Assembly (NCBI GenBank): GCA_002509225.1
Contig: DAHL01000018.1
Span: 22,796 to 35,500, forward strand
DNA: 12,705 bases
Direction: 5' to 3'
Origin: Euryarchaeota archaeon UBA102
Lineage (GTDB): Archaea; Thermoplasmatota; Poseidoniia; MGIII; CG-Epi1
Shown here: in pieces, positions 1 through 6,720 of the stretch
How positions within the stretch are numbered: the stretch's first letter is position 1
Layout: each line of letters starts with the position of its first letter
Position numbers and translations under genes: made by a program
Notes under the pieces: model-generated
Told to the model about the DNA's origin: nothing
The model's input: only the letters and a program-made list of their open reading frames with translations
The model's database searches: none

Positions 1-1
1 T

Positions 2-544
2 TTAGAGCAAGCTTCATTGAAATCTTGGAATAAAACATTAAAATCATCATATGACTCCTTCAAAGCAGGTGTAAATAGTTTAGATTGCGAAGATTTAGAG
101 GTAGGAATAGGTCCATGCGGCCTCCGTACTATTGTTTTTGAAATAGGAGGTAAAACCACAGCAATACTTCTTTGGGATTCAAACGGTTTCTCTAAAAATC
201 TTAGAAATAATTTGAAACAAGAACTAGGGGGCATGGTCGACAATTTAATTCTTTCAACTACCGATAATCATTTTGTTAACAAGAAACCGGGCGGCGAGAA
301 TCCTCTAAAGTATTCAAAAGATCTAGTACTGAACGCATCAACTTCTATAAAAAACGCTCTGAATGATTTGAATTATGCAGAGGCATCTTCAGGTAAAATT
401 ACAACAGATAATGTCGATATCTTAGGTTATGGTAAACAAGATAGCATAACTAGCGCAGTCAATAGAACAATTCAAATCGCTCGCTATTCTTGGCTTCCAG
501 TTTATGGCTCAGCCTTTATGTTTTATTTGACTCTTCTTCCGTAA
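2..544 (+). CDS. DUF2070-type archaeal membrane protein, C-terminal part (5' end outside window)
   Basis: The frame is open to the window edge (it reads L-E-Q-A-S before the first possible TTG at 17), so only the last ~180 residues are here. The visible part is a soluble domain with GIGPCGLRTIVFEIGG, a following LLWDSNG stretch and a TTDNH motif. It ends in a hydrophobic segment (about the last 20 residues, SWLPVYGSAFMFYLTLLP) that could be a final membrane helix. From memory this combination resembles the C-terminal domain of the DUF2070 family, which consists of archaeal multi-pass membrane proteins of unknown function; no function can be given. The gene converges on the str operon with only 15 bp between stop codons. 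The Asp/His motifs could be catalytic or metal-binding, but that is inference. The family call needs a profile search. Confidence 0.65.
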   Translation, partial: LEQASLKSWNKTLKSSYDSFKAGVNSLDCEDLEVGIGPCGLRTIVFEIGGKTTAILLWDSNGFSKNLRNNLKQELGGMVDNLILSTTDNHFVNKKPGGENPLKYSKDLVLNASTSIKNALNDLNYAEASSGKITTDNVDILGYGKQDSITSAVNRTIQIARYSWLPVYGSAFMFYLTLLP

Positions 545-558
545 AATCAGTTTTTACG
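540..558. terminator. Candidate bidirectional terminator between convergent genes
   Basis: A perfect 7-bp inverted repeat, CGTAAAA (540-546) and TTTTACG (552-558), encloses a 5-nt loop TCAGT. It lies exactly at the junction of the convergent DUF2070-like gene (its stop codon is inside the left arm) and rpsJ (stop at 560-562). Each strand reads a short stem ending in a T-rich arm, which could end transcription from both sides. Archaeal termination depends mainly on T-runs, so the stem itself may not matter. Position is the main support. Confidence 0.4.
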
Positions 559-559
559 T

Positions 560-889
560 TTAATCATTCTGTATCTGTATTGAAATTTTGACGCCATCTG
601 GAATCTGTATTCTCATCAGTTGTCTAAGGGCTCTTTCATCAGCTTCTAAATATATCAATCTTTTGTGAAGTCTAGCTTCCCACCTATCCCAAGTTTCACT
701 ACCTTCTCCATCTGGCGATTTTCTTACGGGAACTTTCAATTTCTTAGTCGGTAAAGGTATGGGGCCGGTCATTCCAACACCAGTCCTATCAGAAATAGTT
801 CTAATATCGTCGCAGACATTATCTACTACACTATGCTCCAAGGCGTGAAGCGAAATGCAAGCTTTTGATTTCGCTTTCTTGGTGGCCAT
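560..889 (-). CDS. rps10: 30S ribosomal protein uS10
   Basis: This is the small-subunit head protein uS10, 109 residues, close to the usual archaeal length of ~102-110. The family is recognised from the pattern [10 protein letters not shown] (about residues 41-50), the downstream HKRLIYL segment, and the C-terminal [10 protein letters not shown] strand. It starts at ATG 889 with only a weak GTGA upstream and lies 26 bp after the EF-1A stop. It is therefore the last gene of the str operon, the usual archaeal position of S10, and is very likely cotranscribed with EF-1A. The first ten residues are lysine-rich ([10 protein letters not shown]), a short basic tail that varies among archaea. No anomalies are seen. 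Confidence 0.96.
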   Translation of the reverse strand: MATKKAKSKACISLHALEHSVVDNVCDDIRTISDRTGVGMTGPIPLPTKKLKVPVRKSPDGEGSETWDRWEARLHKRLIYLEADERALRQLMRIQIPDGVKISIQIQND

Positions 890-915
890 TTATTTCACAA
901 TATTTAGGATTTCAA

Positions 916-2202
916 TTAATCCCAGTGTTCCTCAATTTTCATACACATTCCAGCGCCAACAGTAGCACCCATATCTCTAATAGCAAATCGAGATAATTGT
1001 TTGAAATTAGCTTGTTCCTCTATTGCTAAAGGTTTTGTTGGTTTAATGAGCACAATCGCTGCATCACCAGCTTTTATGAAATCAGGGTTTTCTTCAGTTA
1101 CATTACCAGTTCGTGGATCAAGCTTAGCAAGTATTTTATCAAATCTACATGCAACTTGTGCGGTATGTGCGTGGAAAACAGGTGTATATCCTTCAGTAAT
1201 TACATTAGGATGTGACATAATCATTACCTGAGCTTTGAATTCTTTAGCAACCTTTGGAGGGTTACTCTCTGGACCACCTACATCTCCTCTACGAATATCT
1301 TCATGTGAAAGACCTCTGCAATTGAATCCTACATTGTCTCCAGTTACTGCTTGAGGCACCTCTGAATGGTGCATTTCAACAGATTTAACTTCAGCGGTTT
1401 TTCCACCGGTGTGTGCAGACGGTTTGAACACAATCTTGGTTCCAGCTTTCATTGTTCCAGATTCAATTCTTCCTACAGGAACTGCACCAATACCGGATAT
1501 CTTGTAAACGTCCTGTATAGGTATTCTCAAATCCGCATCATTCTGTCCTTCTGGCGCTTTAAGATTGTTCAATGAATCTAATAGAGTTCCACCACTCCAC
1601 CAAGTCATATTGTCACTCTTTGCTGCTACATTGTCACCTGTCCATCCAGAAGTAGGTATCATGGTAACCTTGTCTTCAGCATATCCAACCTGTTTTGTTT
1701 GAGTTTTGACTTCATCAAGCACTTTGTTGAATTTTGCTTCATCAAATCCACCTACATCCATTTTGTTTATTGCAATAATCATTTGTTCAATACCCATAAC
1801 CTTGGACAGCCACAAATGTTCCTTTGTTTGAGGCATTATTCCTTCTTCAACGGATATACAAAGCACCGCCGCATCAGCTTGCGAAGTACCAGTAATCATA
1901 TTTTTTACAAAATCTCGGTGCCCTGGGGCATCAATAATTGTAAAATGAGTTTTATCCGTTTTGAATTCTTTATGTGCTAAATCGATCGTAACTCCACGTT
2001 CTCGTTCTTCTTTCAAATTATCCATCACATAAGCAAATTCAAATCCACCTTTTCCATGCTCTTCAGCAAGAGCTTTGAAATTATCTATCTCGTGCTGATC
2101 TATAGCACCAGTCTCAAACAGCAGTCTACCTACCATGGTCGACTTACCGTGGTCTACGTGTCCGACGAACACGACATTCATATGCGGAAGTTTACTTGCC
2201 AT
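916..2202 (-). CDS. tuf: Translation elongation factor 1A (aEF-1alpha / EF-Tu homologue)
   Basis: This GTPase delivers aminoacyl-tRNA to the ribosomal A site. The protein has 428 residues, a normal archaeal length. The G-domain motifs are intact: P-loop GHVDHGKST (14-22), switch [12 protein letters not shown] with T72, switch II DAPGH (91-95, catalytic His95), NKMD (146-149) and the TSGWTGDN G5 region. The two beta-barrel domains follow, including the [10 protein letters not shown] and [20 protein letters not shown] regions. The start at ATG 2202 is set by a good Shine-Dalgarno element GGAGTGA (2209-2215) 6 nt upstream. The 84-bp gap to EF-2 holds its own TATA element, so tuf can be transcribed apart from the upstream operon, as suits an abundant protein. 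Its nucleotide-exchange partner aEF-1beta is encoded elsewhere in this window. Confidence 0.98.
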   Translation of the reverse strand: MASKLPHMNVVFVGHVDHGKSTMVGRLLFETGAIDQHEIDNFKALAEEHGKGGFEFAYVMDNLKEERERGVTIDLAHKEFKTDKTHFTIIDAPGHRDFVKNMITGTSQADAAVLCISVEEGIMPQTKEHLWLSKVMGIEQMIIAINKMDVGGFDEAKFNKVLDEVKTQTKQVGYAEDKVTMIPTSGWTGDNVAAKSDNMTWWSGGTLLDSLNNLKAPEGQNDADLRIPIQDVYKISGIGAVPVGRIESGTMKAGTKIVFKPSAHTGGKTAEVKSVEMHHSEVPQAVTGDNVGFNCRGLSHEDIRRGDVGGPESNPPKVAKEFKAQVMIMSHPNVITEGYTPVFHAHTAQVACRFDKILAKLDPRTGNVTEENPDFIKAGDAAIVLIKPTKPLAIEEQANFKQLSRFAIRDMGATVGAGMCMKIEEHWD

Positions 2203-2208
2203 ATCTAT

Positions 2209-2215
2209 TCACTCC
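2209..2215 (-). promoter_or_regulatory. Shine-Dalgarno of EF-1A
   Basis: GGAGTGA on the minus strand, 6 nt before ATG 2202, complementary to an anti-SD ending CACCUCC with one mismatch. It supports the chosen start. Confidence 0.75.
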
Positions 2216-2247
2216 TTAACTGAGTTTCCCGTCGGAGAAAACAGGCC

Positions 2248-2255
2248 TTATAAAG
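2248..2255 (-). promoter_or_regulatory. TATA box of EF-1A internal promoter
   Basis: The minus strand reads CTTTATAA in the EF-2/EF-1A gap, centred ~50 nt before the EF-1A ATG. Transcription should begin about 25 nt downstream, near 2226, leaving a leader of ~24 nt that contains the Shine-Dalgarno element. It would give tuf and rps10 extra transcription independent of the uS12 promoter. Confidence 0.6.
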
Positions 2256-2286
2256 TATTCGTTGACCATTTAATGGTAAAATAGCC

Positions 2287-4491
2287 TTAAGATTCGTAAT
2301 AATCCATCGTTGGAGCCTGTTCTTTTAGCCCCTTTCTTATTCTTATTTCACTCGTTATAGGGTCTAAAAGTTCCCTAGGTAATAGTTCAAATCCAGAAAA
2401 TTCAGTCGACCATAAAGCTCTACCTTGTGTCGCAGATCTAATTTCACCAGCAAAACCAAACATCTCTTTCACAGGAGCTTTCGCCATTACTATTGCAGAA
2501 TCGCCTTCTTGCTCAACGCTGATTATTTCTCCTCTTCTCTGTGCCATTTCACTAGTAACAGAACCCATCTGTTCTTGAGGTACTTGTATGTGTATCTTTT
2601 GATAAGGTTCTAATAATTGAATTCCCGCAGCAGTCATAGCTCCATTTATCGCAGTTCTTACTGCAGGTATTGTCTGCGCAGGACCTCGGTGTATAGCATC
2701 TTCGTGTAATTTTGCATCCACTAAACTTACTTTTACACCCATCAATTTTTCATTAGTTCTAGCACCTCTATTGGCCACTTCTCTGAAAGCCTCCATTAAC
2801 AATTCTTGCGTTTCGAATAAATTCTGTATCCCTTTGGTAGCGTCTATGAAAACTGATCCGTTTTCAATAGATAAAACCCCTCTAGCAACAGGTCTATCCC
2901 ATCCCAAATCCATCAATTTACGCGCTACATCTCTATTTTTCTTAATATCTCCAGTGGGTATGTCTCCGTTTCTTATAGCTTCACTTACACTATCTTCTAA
3001 AGGTTCTACATTTATGTAAAATCTATTATGTTTATTAGGCGATTTACCTTCGAAACCTTTTCGATTTGGATTTTCACCAGTCACGGTTTCTCTATATACT
3101 ACAATAGGGGGTGACGTCGTTATTTCAACACCGTGTTCATTAGTAATTCTATATTCTGTGATTTCTAAGTGTAATTCACCCATACCGGACATAAGGTGTT
3201 CTCCAGTTTCTAAATTACTTTCAATCTGTACAGACGGATCGGCTTTACTAACAGCTCTTAAAACTTCTACTAATTTAGGCAAATCTTTCGTATGTTTGGC
3301 TTCTATTGCCATAGTTACAACAGGTTCTGAAGTGTGAACAATTTTTTCGAAAGGAGTCATTTCTTTATCTATTGTTACAGTTGAACCAGAAACAGCATCT
3401 CTCAACCCAGCTACAGCAGCTATGTTACCAGCACTGACCTTGTCAACTACAATTCTATCTCCGCCCACAAACATTCCAACCGATTGAACTCTGTTGGCGT
3501 TTGGAAATCCAGCCACAAATAATTGGTCGCCTTTAGATATACTACCAGAAAACATCCTACCTACAGCTATTTCTCCTGCATGGGGGTCTAATACTACCTT
3601 AGTAACCATAAACGTCGCCGGCCCCTTATCATCAACACTCGTCATTGATTTTCCACTTTCGTTCTCTATGTCTCCAGTCCAAATATGAGGTATTCTATAA
3701 CTTTGTGAAACTTTAGGATTAGGTAATTTTTCTACAATCATATCAAGAAGAACTTCGTGTAGAGGGGCTATTCTAGCTAAGTCTCTACTTTGCTCTTTCT
3801 CTAAATGTTCATATATTTGTGTAAAATTAATATTTTTCTTTGCCATAAATGGAAATGATGTTGCCCAATTATGATATGCAGAACCAAATGCCACACTACC
3901 TGTGGCAGCATCAACCATCCATTCCTTTTCCATTTCTTTAGGAACGTTGGCTTTAATCAGTCTATTTACCTCAGTTATTGTTTTACCAAAACGCGCCTGC
4001 ATATCTTCTTTAGTTACTTGCAGTTCGTTAATTAATCGATCCACTTTATTTATGAATAAAACAGGTTTCACTTTCTCTTTCAAAGCTTGCCTAATAACAG
4101 TTTCAGTTTGTGGCATAATTCCTTCAACAGCGCAAACAACTATAATCACTCCATCTAAAGCTCTCATTGCACGTGTCACATCCCCTCCAAAATCAACGTG
4201 TCCAGGCGTATCTATCAAATTAATCAAATAATCATTATCTTTATGTTCGTGCACCATAGATGCATTCGCTGCGTTAATTGTTATTCCACGAGCGGATTCT
4301 TGCTCATCAAAGTCTAACATGAGTTGCTTCCCTGTCAATTCCTCAGACATCATTCCCGCACCAAAAATTAAGTTGTCCGACAACGTAGTCTTTCCGTGAT
4401 CAATATGTGCTGCCGTACCTATATTACGAATAAAATCTAATTTATTCATCAAAACTTGGGCCTTTGCTATATTGTCTTCTTTACGGCCCAT
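2287..4491 (-). CDS. fusA: Translation elongation factor 2 (EF-2)
   Basis: This GTPase drives ribosomal translocation. The protein has 734 residues, as usual for archaeal EF-2. Visible motifs are AHIDHGKTT (28-36), ESARGITIN with the switch I Thr (65-73), DTPGH (94-98), NKVD (148-151), the domain III GMGELHLE (437-443 area), and domain IV with LHEDAIHRGPAQ. His601 of that loop is the residue converted to diphthamide in archaea and eukaryotes, so the organism probably keeps diphthamide synthesis. The start ATG 4491 lies one base after the uS7 stop, with only weak Shine-Dalgarno complementarity inside the uS7 tail, which suggests translational coupling. The C-terminus (APTMDYYES) is intact. Part of the str operon. 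Confidence 0.98.
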   Translation of the reverse strand: MGRKEDNIAKAQVLMNKLDFIRNIGTAAHIDHGKTTLSDNLIFGAGMMSEELTGKQLMLDFDEQESARGITINAANASMVHEHKDNDYLINLIDTPGHVDFGGDVTRAMRALDGVIIVVCAVEGIMPQTETVIRQALKEKVKPVLFINKVDRLINELQVTKEDMQARFGKTITEVNRLIKANVPKEMEKEWMVDAATGSVAFGSAYHNWATSFPFMAKKNINFTQIYEHLEKEQSRDLARIAPLHEVLLDMIVEKLPNPKVSQSYRIPHIWTGDIENESGKSMTSVDDKGPATFMVTKVVLDPHAGEIAVGRMFSGSISKGDQLFVAGFPNANRVQSVGMFVGGDRIVVDKVSAGNIAAVAGLRDAVSGSTVTIDKEMTPFEKIVHTSEPVVTMAIEAKHTKDLPKLVEVLRAVSKADPSVQIESNLETGEHLMSGMGELHLEITEYRITNEHGVEITTSPPIVVYRETVTGENPNRKGFEGKSPNKHNRFYINVEPLEDSVSEAIRNGDIPTGDIKKNRDVARKLMDLGWDRPVARGVLSIENGSVFIDATKGIQNLFETQELLMEAFREVANRGARTNEKLMGVKVSLVDAKLHEDAIHRGPAQTIPAVRTAINGAMTAAGIQLLEPYQKIHIQVPQEQMGSVTSEMAQRRGEIISVEQEGDSAIVMAKAPVKEMFGFAGEIRSATQGRALWSTEFSGFELLPRELLDPITSEIRIRKGLKEQAPTMDYYES

Positions 4492-4492
4492 T

Positions 4493-5119
4493 TTAGTGAG
4501 CAGCCTCTGCCTGTCTTTCTTTTTCTTCTTTCTTACTCACGGCGAAAGATTCTGCACTACCTTCTGATGCAATAATCAATTCCTTAGCCAGAGCCTTTTC
4601 AATAGAACGAGCCTTTCCTGCCTTTTCCATTGCTCCTTGACATATATGTCTCAGGGTTACGTCTATTCTTCGAGTAGGGGAAACATCAACACCACTGTAT
4701 ACTCTTATTCCACCATAACGCAAACTCACAACTTCTGCTCTAGGGGATGCATTTTCCAAAGCCCTCACTAGAATTTGCACAGGGTTCTCTTTCTTTTTTT
4801 GATAAATTATATCAAACGCTTTGTTCACAACATTGTATGCCTGCACCTTTTTTCCAGTGTATTTTTCACTTCTCATCATGTTATTTATGAAACGCTCTAA
4901 AATCGGAAGATTAGCTTTACCAAGAACTTTATTCGCATGTCTTCCACCCGTATGAGGTACTCTAAACGAATCCAAATTCAAAGCTTTTGCAAGACTAGGA
5001 TCTTCTACTATAACCTCAGACATATCCCATTTTCCAAACAATGGAAGAACTGGTAAAACCATTTCATTATTCGTTTCTTCTTTCTGTTCTTCCTTTTCAG
5101 TAATTTCTTCTTCACTCAT
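4493..5119 (-). CDS. rps7: 30S ribosomal protein uS7
   Basis: uS7 is a primary 16S rRNA-binding protein of the 30S head, near the E site. With the start chosen here it has 208 residues, in the archaeal range. After an acidic, glutamate-rich N-terminal tail (about residues 1-16), conserved blocks follow: PHTGGRHANK, the LERFINNMMRSEKYTGKK region, the NPVQILVRALENASPRAEVV region, and VDVSPTRRIDVTLRHI. I chose ATG 5119 rather than the in-frame GTG at 5128 because AAGGTGA (5125-5131) sits 5-6 nt before this ATG; the GTG itself is part of that Shine-Dalgarno element. The element overlaps the uS12 stop codon, which couples the two genes. The next gene, EF-2, starts one base after the stop. Confidence 0.95.
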   Translation of the reverse strand: MSEEEITEKEEQKEETNNEMVLPVLPLFGKWDMSEVIVEDPSLAKALNLDSFRVPHTGGRHANKVLGKANLPILERFINNMMRSEKYTGKKVQAYNVVNKAFDIIYQKKKENPVQILVRALENASPRAEVVSLRYGGIRVYSGVDVSPTRRIDVTLRHICQGAMEKAGKARSIEKALAKELIIASEGSAESFAVSKKEEKERQAEAAH

Positions 5120-5124
5120 TATCT

Positions 5125-5131
5125 TCACCTT
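5125..5131 (-). promoter_or_regulatory. Shine-Dalgarno of uS7, overlapping the uS12 stop
   Basis: The minus strand reads AAGGTGA, whose TGA is also the uS12 stop codon. It decides the uS7 start at ATG 5119 over GTG 5128. Confidence 0.8.
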
Positions 5132-5553
5132 ATTGGTTTTTCTTTACGTCCTCTAACCATTTCTTTTAGTGATACATTATTCACTTTGAATACTCTATAT
5201 CTTACACCAGATAAGTCTCCATATGATCTTCCCATTCGTCCAGCAACACCCTCAATCTCAACTTCATCGTGTTCATCTATAAAGCTAATAGCCAAATTTC
5301 CCGGAGCCAATGCCGTTACCAATCTTCCATTTTTAATCAGTTGCACTCTTACACATTTTCTTATTCCAGAATTAGGCTGTTTCGCTTCTACACCCACTTT
5401 CTCAACAACAATTCCCTTTGCTTGAGGTGAACCCTGTAGAGGATCTGCCTTTTCTTTGAGCTTCAAAGCCCTTTTTCTGTACTTCCTATCTTTCCAACGA
5501 GCACCTTGTCGGTTGTTTTTCAATTTCCTAGCTGTGAATAGTCCTTTTGGCAG
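5125..5553 (-). CDS. rps12: 30S ribosomal protein uS12, apparent CTG start
   Basis: uS12 lines the decoding centre and influences accuracy. Recognised by [13 protein letters not shown] (37-49), [21 protein letters not shown] (from ~56) and the C-terminal [16 protein letters not shown]. The first ATG/GTG/TTG in frame is TTG 5523, but that would begin inside the conserved N-terminus. Between the upstream in-frame TAA and this TTG the reading is C-T-G then [15 protein letters not shown], which matches the archaeal uS12 N-terminus (short leader, then a GLxxARKL-like block). The CTG at 5553-5551 is preceded by AAGGTGA with 5 nt between GGTG and CTG. Starting there gives 142 residues, the normal archaeal length. 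Two substitutions stand out: KQPNSG (G63) where Ala is usual, and LSGVRY (S115) where Pro-Gly-Val-Arg is near-universal. First gene of the str operon; a strong TATA lies ahead of it. Confidence 0.95.
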   Translation of the reverse strand: MPKGLFTARKLKNNRQGARWKDRKYRKRALKLKEKADPLQGSPQAKGIVVEKVGVEAKQPNSGIRKCVRVQLIKNGRLVTALAPGNLAISFIDEHDEVEIEGVAGRMGRSYGDLSGVRYRVFKVNNVSLKEMVRGRKEKPIR

Positions 5554-5557
5554 TTTG

Positions 5558-5564
5558 TCACCTT
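5558..5564 (-). promoter_or_regulatory. Shine-Dalgarno deciding the CTG start of uS12
   Basis: AAGGTGA on the minus strand, with 4 nt (CAAA) between its last A and CTG 5553-5551. The only NTG codon in frame within normal distance is this CTG; TTG 5523 lies more than 30 nt away. Confidence 0.75.
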
Positions 5565-5600
5565 CGTTTGTTTACTGGATTTTCACGTTCACAAAGGACG

Positions 5601-5610
5601 CTTATATATA
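5601..5610 (-). promoter_or_regulatory. TATA box of the str operon promoter
   Basis: The minus strand reads TATATATAAG, the clearest box A in the window. Initiation ~25 nt downstream (near 5580) would give a leader of ~27 nt containing the Shine-Dalgarno element at 5558-5564 and the CTG start of uS12. The core TATATATA is self-complementary, but nothing suitable lies at the right distance on the plus strand (the tRNA begins 83 nt away). Confidence 0.7.
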
Positions 5611-5635
5611 GGATTCGGTAGAGATAAAATCGGTA

Positions 5636-5670
5636 GTTAACTCAAAGTTTATGAATTTTGAGCCATTAAC
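5636..5670. repeat. Interrupted inverted repeat between the str promoter and tRNA-Thr
   Basis: GTTAACTCAAA (5636-5646) pairs with TTTGAGCCATTAAC (5657-5670) over 11 bp if the CCA at 5663-5665 is looped out; the spacer is 10 nt. It lies upstream of the str TATA box and 22 nt before the tRNA. It could be a regulator site, a box-A-containing region for the tRNA (TTTATGAA lies in the spacer), or chance. Confidence 0.35.
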
Positions 5671-5692
5671 CAATTCTTGAATTATAGAACAT

Positions 5693-5769
5693 GCCACCGT
5701 AGCTTAGCCTGGTATAGCGGCTGATTCGTAATCAGCAGATCGGGGGTTCAAATCCCCCCGGTGGCTCCA
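5693..5769 (+). tRNA. tRNA-Thr (anticodon CGT), CCA end encoded
   Basis: A full cloverleaf can be folded by eye. The acceptor stem is GCCACCG (5693-5699) with CGGTGGC (5759-5765), followed by U8/A9. The D arm spans GCTT to TAGC with one weak pair. The anticodon stem is GCTGA/TCAGC with loop TTCGTAA, so the anticodon is CGT (5727-5729), reading ACG (Thr). The variable loop has 5 nt. The T stem is GGGGG/CCCCC with loop TTCAAAT. The discriminator base is T5766, which fits archaeal tRNA-Thr, and CCA is encoded at 5767-5769. No intron is seen. No strong box A stands at the expected distance; TTTATGAA (5648-5655) would require a short 5' leader. It is divergent from the str operon and 60 bp ahead of the ABC permease. 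Confidence 0.95.
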
Positions 5770-5786
5770 TTTATTCTTCGGGCATA

Positions 5787-5794
5787 CTTATTAA
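5787..5794 (+). promoter_or_regulatory. Possible TATA box of the ABC operon
   Basis: CTTATTAA, 18 nt after the tRNA CCA end and ~40 nt before the permease CTG. Initiation would fall near 5816, just ahead of the Shine-Dalgarno element. It is a weak match; transcription through from the tRNA is the alternative. Confidence 0.35.
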
Positions 5795-5802
5795 TTCCCA
5801 AA

Positions 5803-5820
5803 TTCTAAACAGTTTTAGAA
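5803..5820. repeat. Inverted repeat abutting the permease Shine-Dalgarno
   Basis: A perfect 7-bp inverted repeat, TTCTAAA (5803-5809) and TTTAGAA (5814-5820), with spacer CAGT. The second arm runs straight into GGTG of the Shine-Dalgarno element. It covers the predicted transcription start, so it could act as an operator or, if transcribed, as a small leader hairpin. Confidence 0.35.
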
Positions 5821-5824
5821 GGTG
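5819..5824 (+). promoter_or_regulatory. Shine-Dalgarno deciding the CTG start of the ABC permease
   Basis: AAGGTG followed by TTTAT and CTG (5830-5832). The geometry (5 nt between GGTG and CTG) is the same as at uS12. No ATG, GTG or TTG exists in this frame before 6163. Confidence 0.7.
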
Positions 5825-5829
5825 TTTAT

Positions 5830-6720
5830 CTGTTTATTAACAATTATTTAAAAGCGATAAAAGGTTCGACCAAGAGATACCTTCAGATAGATCTAAATTA
5901 TAAATTTCATATCATTACAGATATAATCGATTTATTACTCGTAATCGTTGCGTTTACAGTTTTAGGAGGTTATGTAGACAATAATACTGATTTAGGAATA
6001 TCGGGCAATATATCTACTTCTACCTATGATCTTCAAGGGTTTTTACTAATAGGTGTTCTTTTTTGGGCACTTTATCAAAGATCTTATGAAGATACAGTAG
6101 CCGTTTTACCAGATGAAGCTTCAAGAGGAACTATCGGATTTTTAATCACCAACAATGTTAGTTTGTCAACACTTCTAATATCGCGAAACATAGCTTCCAC
6201 AATCAAATCTATTTTGATGGTGGTTTTCATAGTAATCCCAGTCTTGCTCGTAATAGATAAATTCTTTCGAGATTCCGATTCTACCCTCTTCTCTGGCTTA
6301 AATCTTCACACCCTTCCAATAATATTTATAGTTTTTATTTTAATGTGGATTTTTATGCTAACCATTTCCGTTGCAGTTTCTTCTCTCAACATAATTTCTA
6401 AGAAAGTTACACCATTTGCAAATTTAGTAGTAAATGCTCTAAAAGTTTTAAGCGGATATTACTTCCCTATAGCGGCTTTAAATGAATATTTAGGTACTGA
6501 CAATTCACTTTGGCTTCAGCAAAATATACCTATAGTCACTGGGTTGGTTTTTGTTCGAGATTTAATGTTATCTAGTAACGATATTTCATATTCTATATTC
6601 TGGGATGAATATATTAAATCAATGATTTTTGGAACTTTAATCGCTATGTTGTTGTCTTTATTTCTTTATAAATATTTAGAGTATAAATCCCAAAGATGGG
6701 GTAGTTTGGAGTTTTACTGA
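5830..6720 (+). CDS. ABC-2 type transporter permease, apparent CTG start
   Basis: Membrane subunit of an ABC exporter, 296 residues. The frame is open from the TAA at 5806, and its first ATG/GTG/TTG is TTG 6163. Starting there would remove two transmembrane helices and the family's N-terminus. From CTG 5830 it reads MFINNYLKAIKGSTKRYLQI, then a YKFHIITDIIDLLL stretch: a basic amphipathic start followed by a first helix, as is typical of ABC-2 permeases. Hydrophobic segments lie at about 32-50, 68-82, 125-144, 161-181, 198-218 and 263-282, six as expected. The short DEASRGTIGFL segment (~95-105) resembles the E-xx-GT-xxxL element after helix 2 in this family. The stop TGA overlaps the ATG of the ATPase gene by one base. 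The substrate is unknown. Confidence 0.88.
   Translation: MFINNYLKAIKGSTKRYLQIDLNYKFHIITDIIDLLLVIVAFTVLGGYVDNNTDLGISGNISTSTYDLQGFLLIGVLFWALYQRSYEDTVAVLPDEASRGTIGFLITNNVSLSTLLISRNIASTIKSILMVVFIVIPVLLVIDKFFRDSDSTLFSGLNLHTLPIIFIVFILMWIFMLTISVAVSSLNIISKKVTPFANLVVNALKVLSGYYFPIAALNEYLGTDNSLWLQQNIPIVTGLVFVRDLMLSSNDISYSIFWDEYIKSMIFGTLIAMLLSLFLYKYLEYKSQRWGSLEFY

Noticed and set aside
2224..2242. Possible hairpin GTTTTC...GGAAAC in the EF-1A leader.
   Set aside because: It needs a G-U pair, spans the predicted transcription start and so would be only partly transcribed; not better than chance.
1001..4231. Several open frames of 60-110 codons antisense to EF-1A and EF-2.
   Set aside because: They lie fully opposite conserved coding sequence, show no family features and lack promoters or ribosome sites; treated as by-products of codon use.
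5126..5128. GTG start for uS7.
   Set aside because: The GTG is part of the AAGGTGA element that serves ATG 5119.
5125..5523. uS12 starting at TTG 5523.
   Set aside because: It cuts into the conserved ARKL block and has no Shine-Dalgarno at proper distance; CTG 5553 has one.
5693..5769. Reading the tRNA as Arg because CG occurs in the anticodon loop.
   Set aside because: The 7-nt loop TTCGTAA places CGT at positions 34-36, which reads ACG (Thr); the discriminator base T also fits Thr.
6163..6720. A 185-residue permease starting at TTG 6163.
   Set aside because: It would start after two membrane helices; the frame continues upstream with a clear ABC-2 N-terminus and a Shine-Dalgarno/CTG start at 5830.
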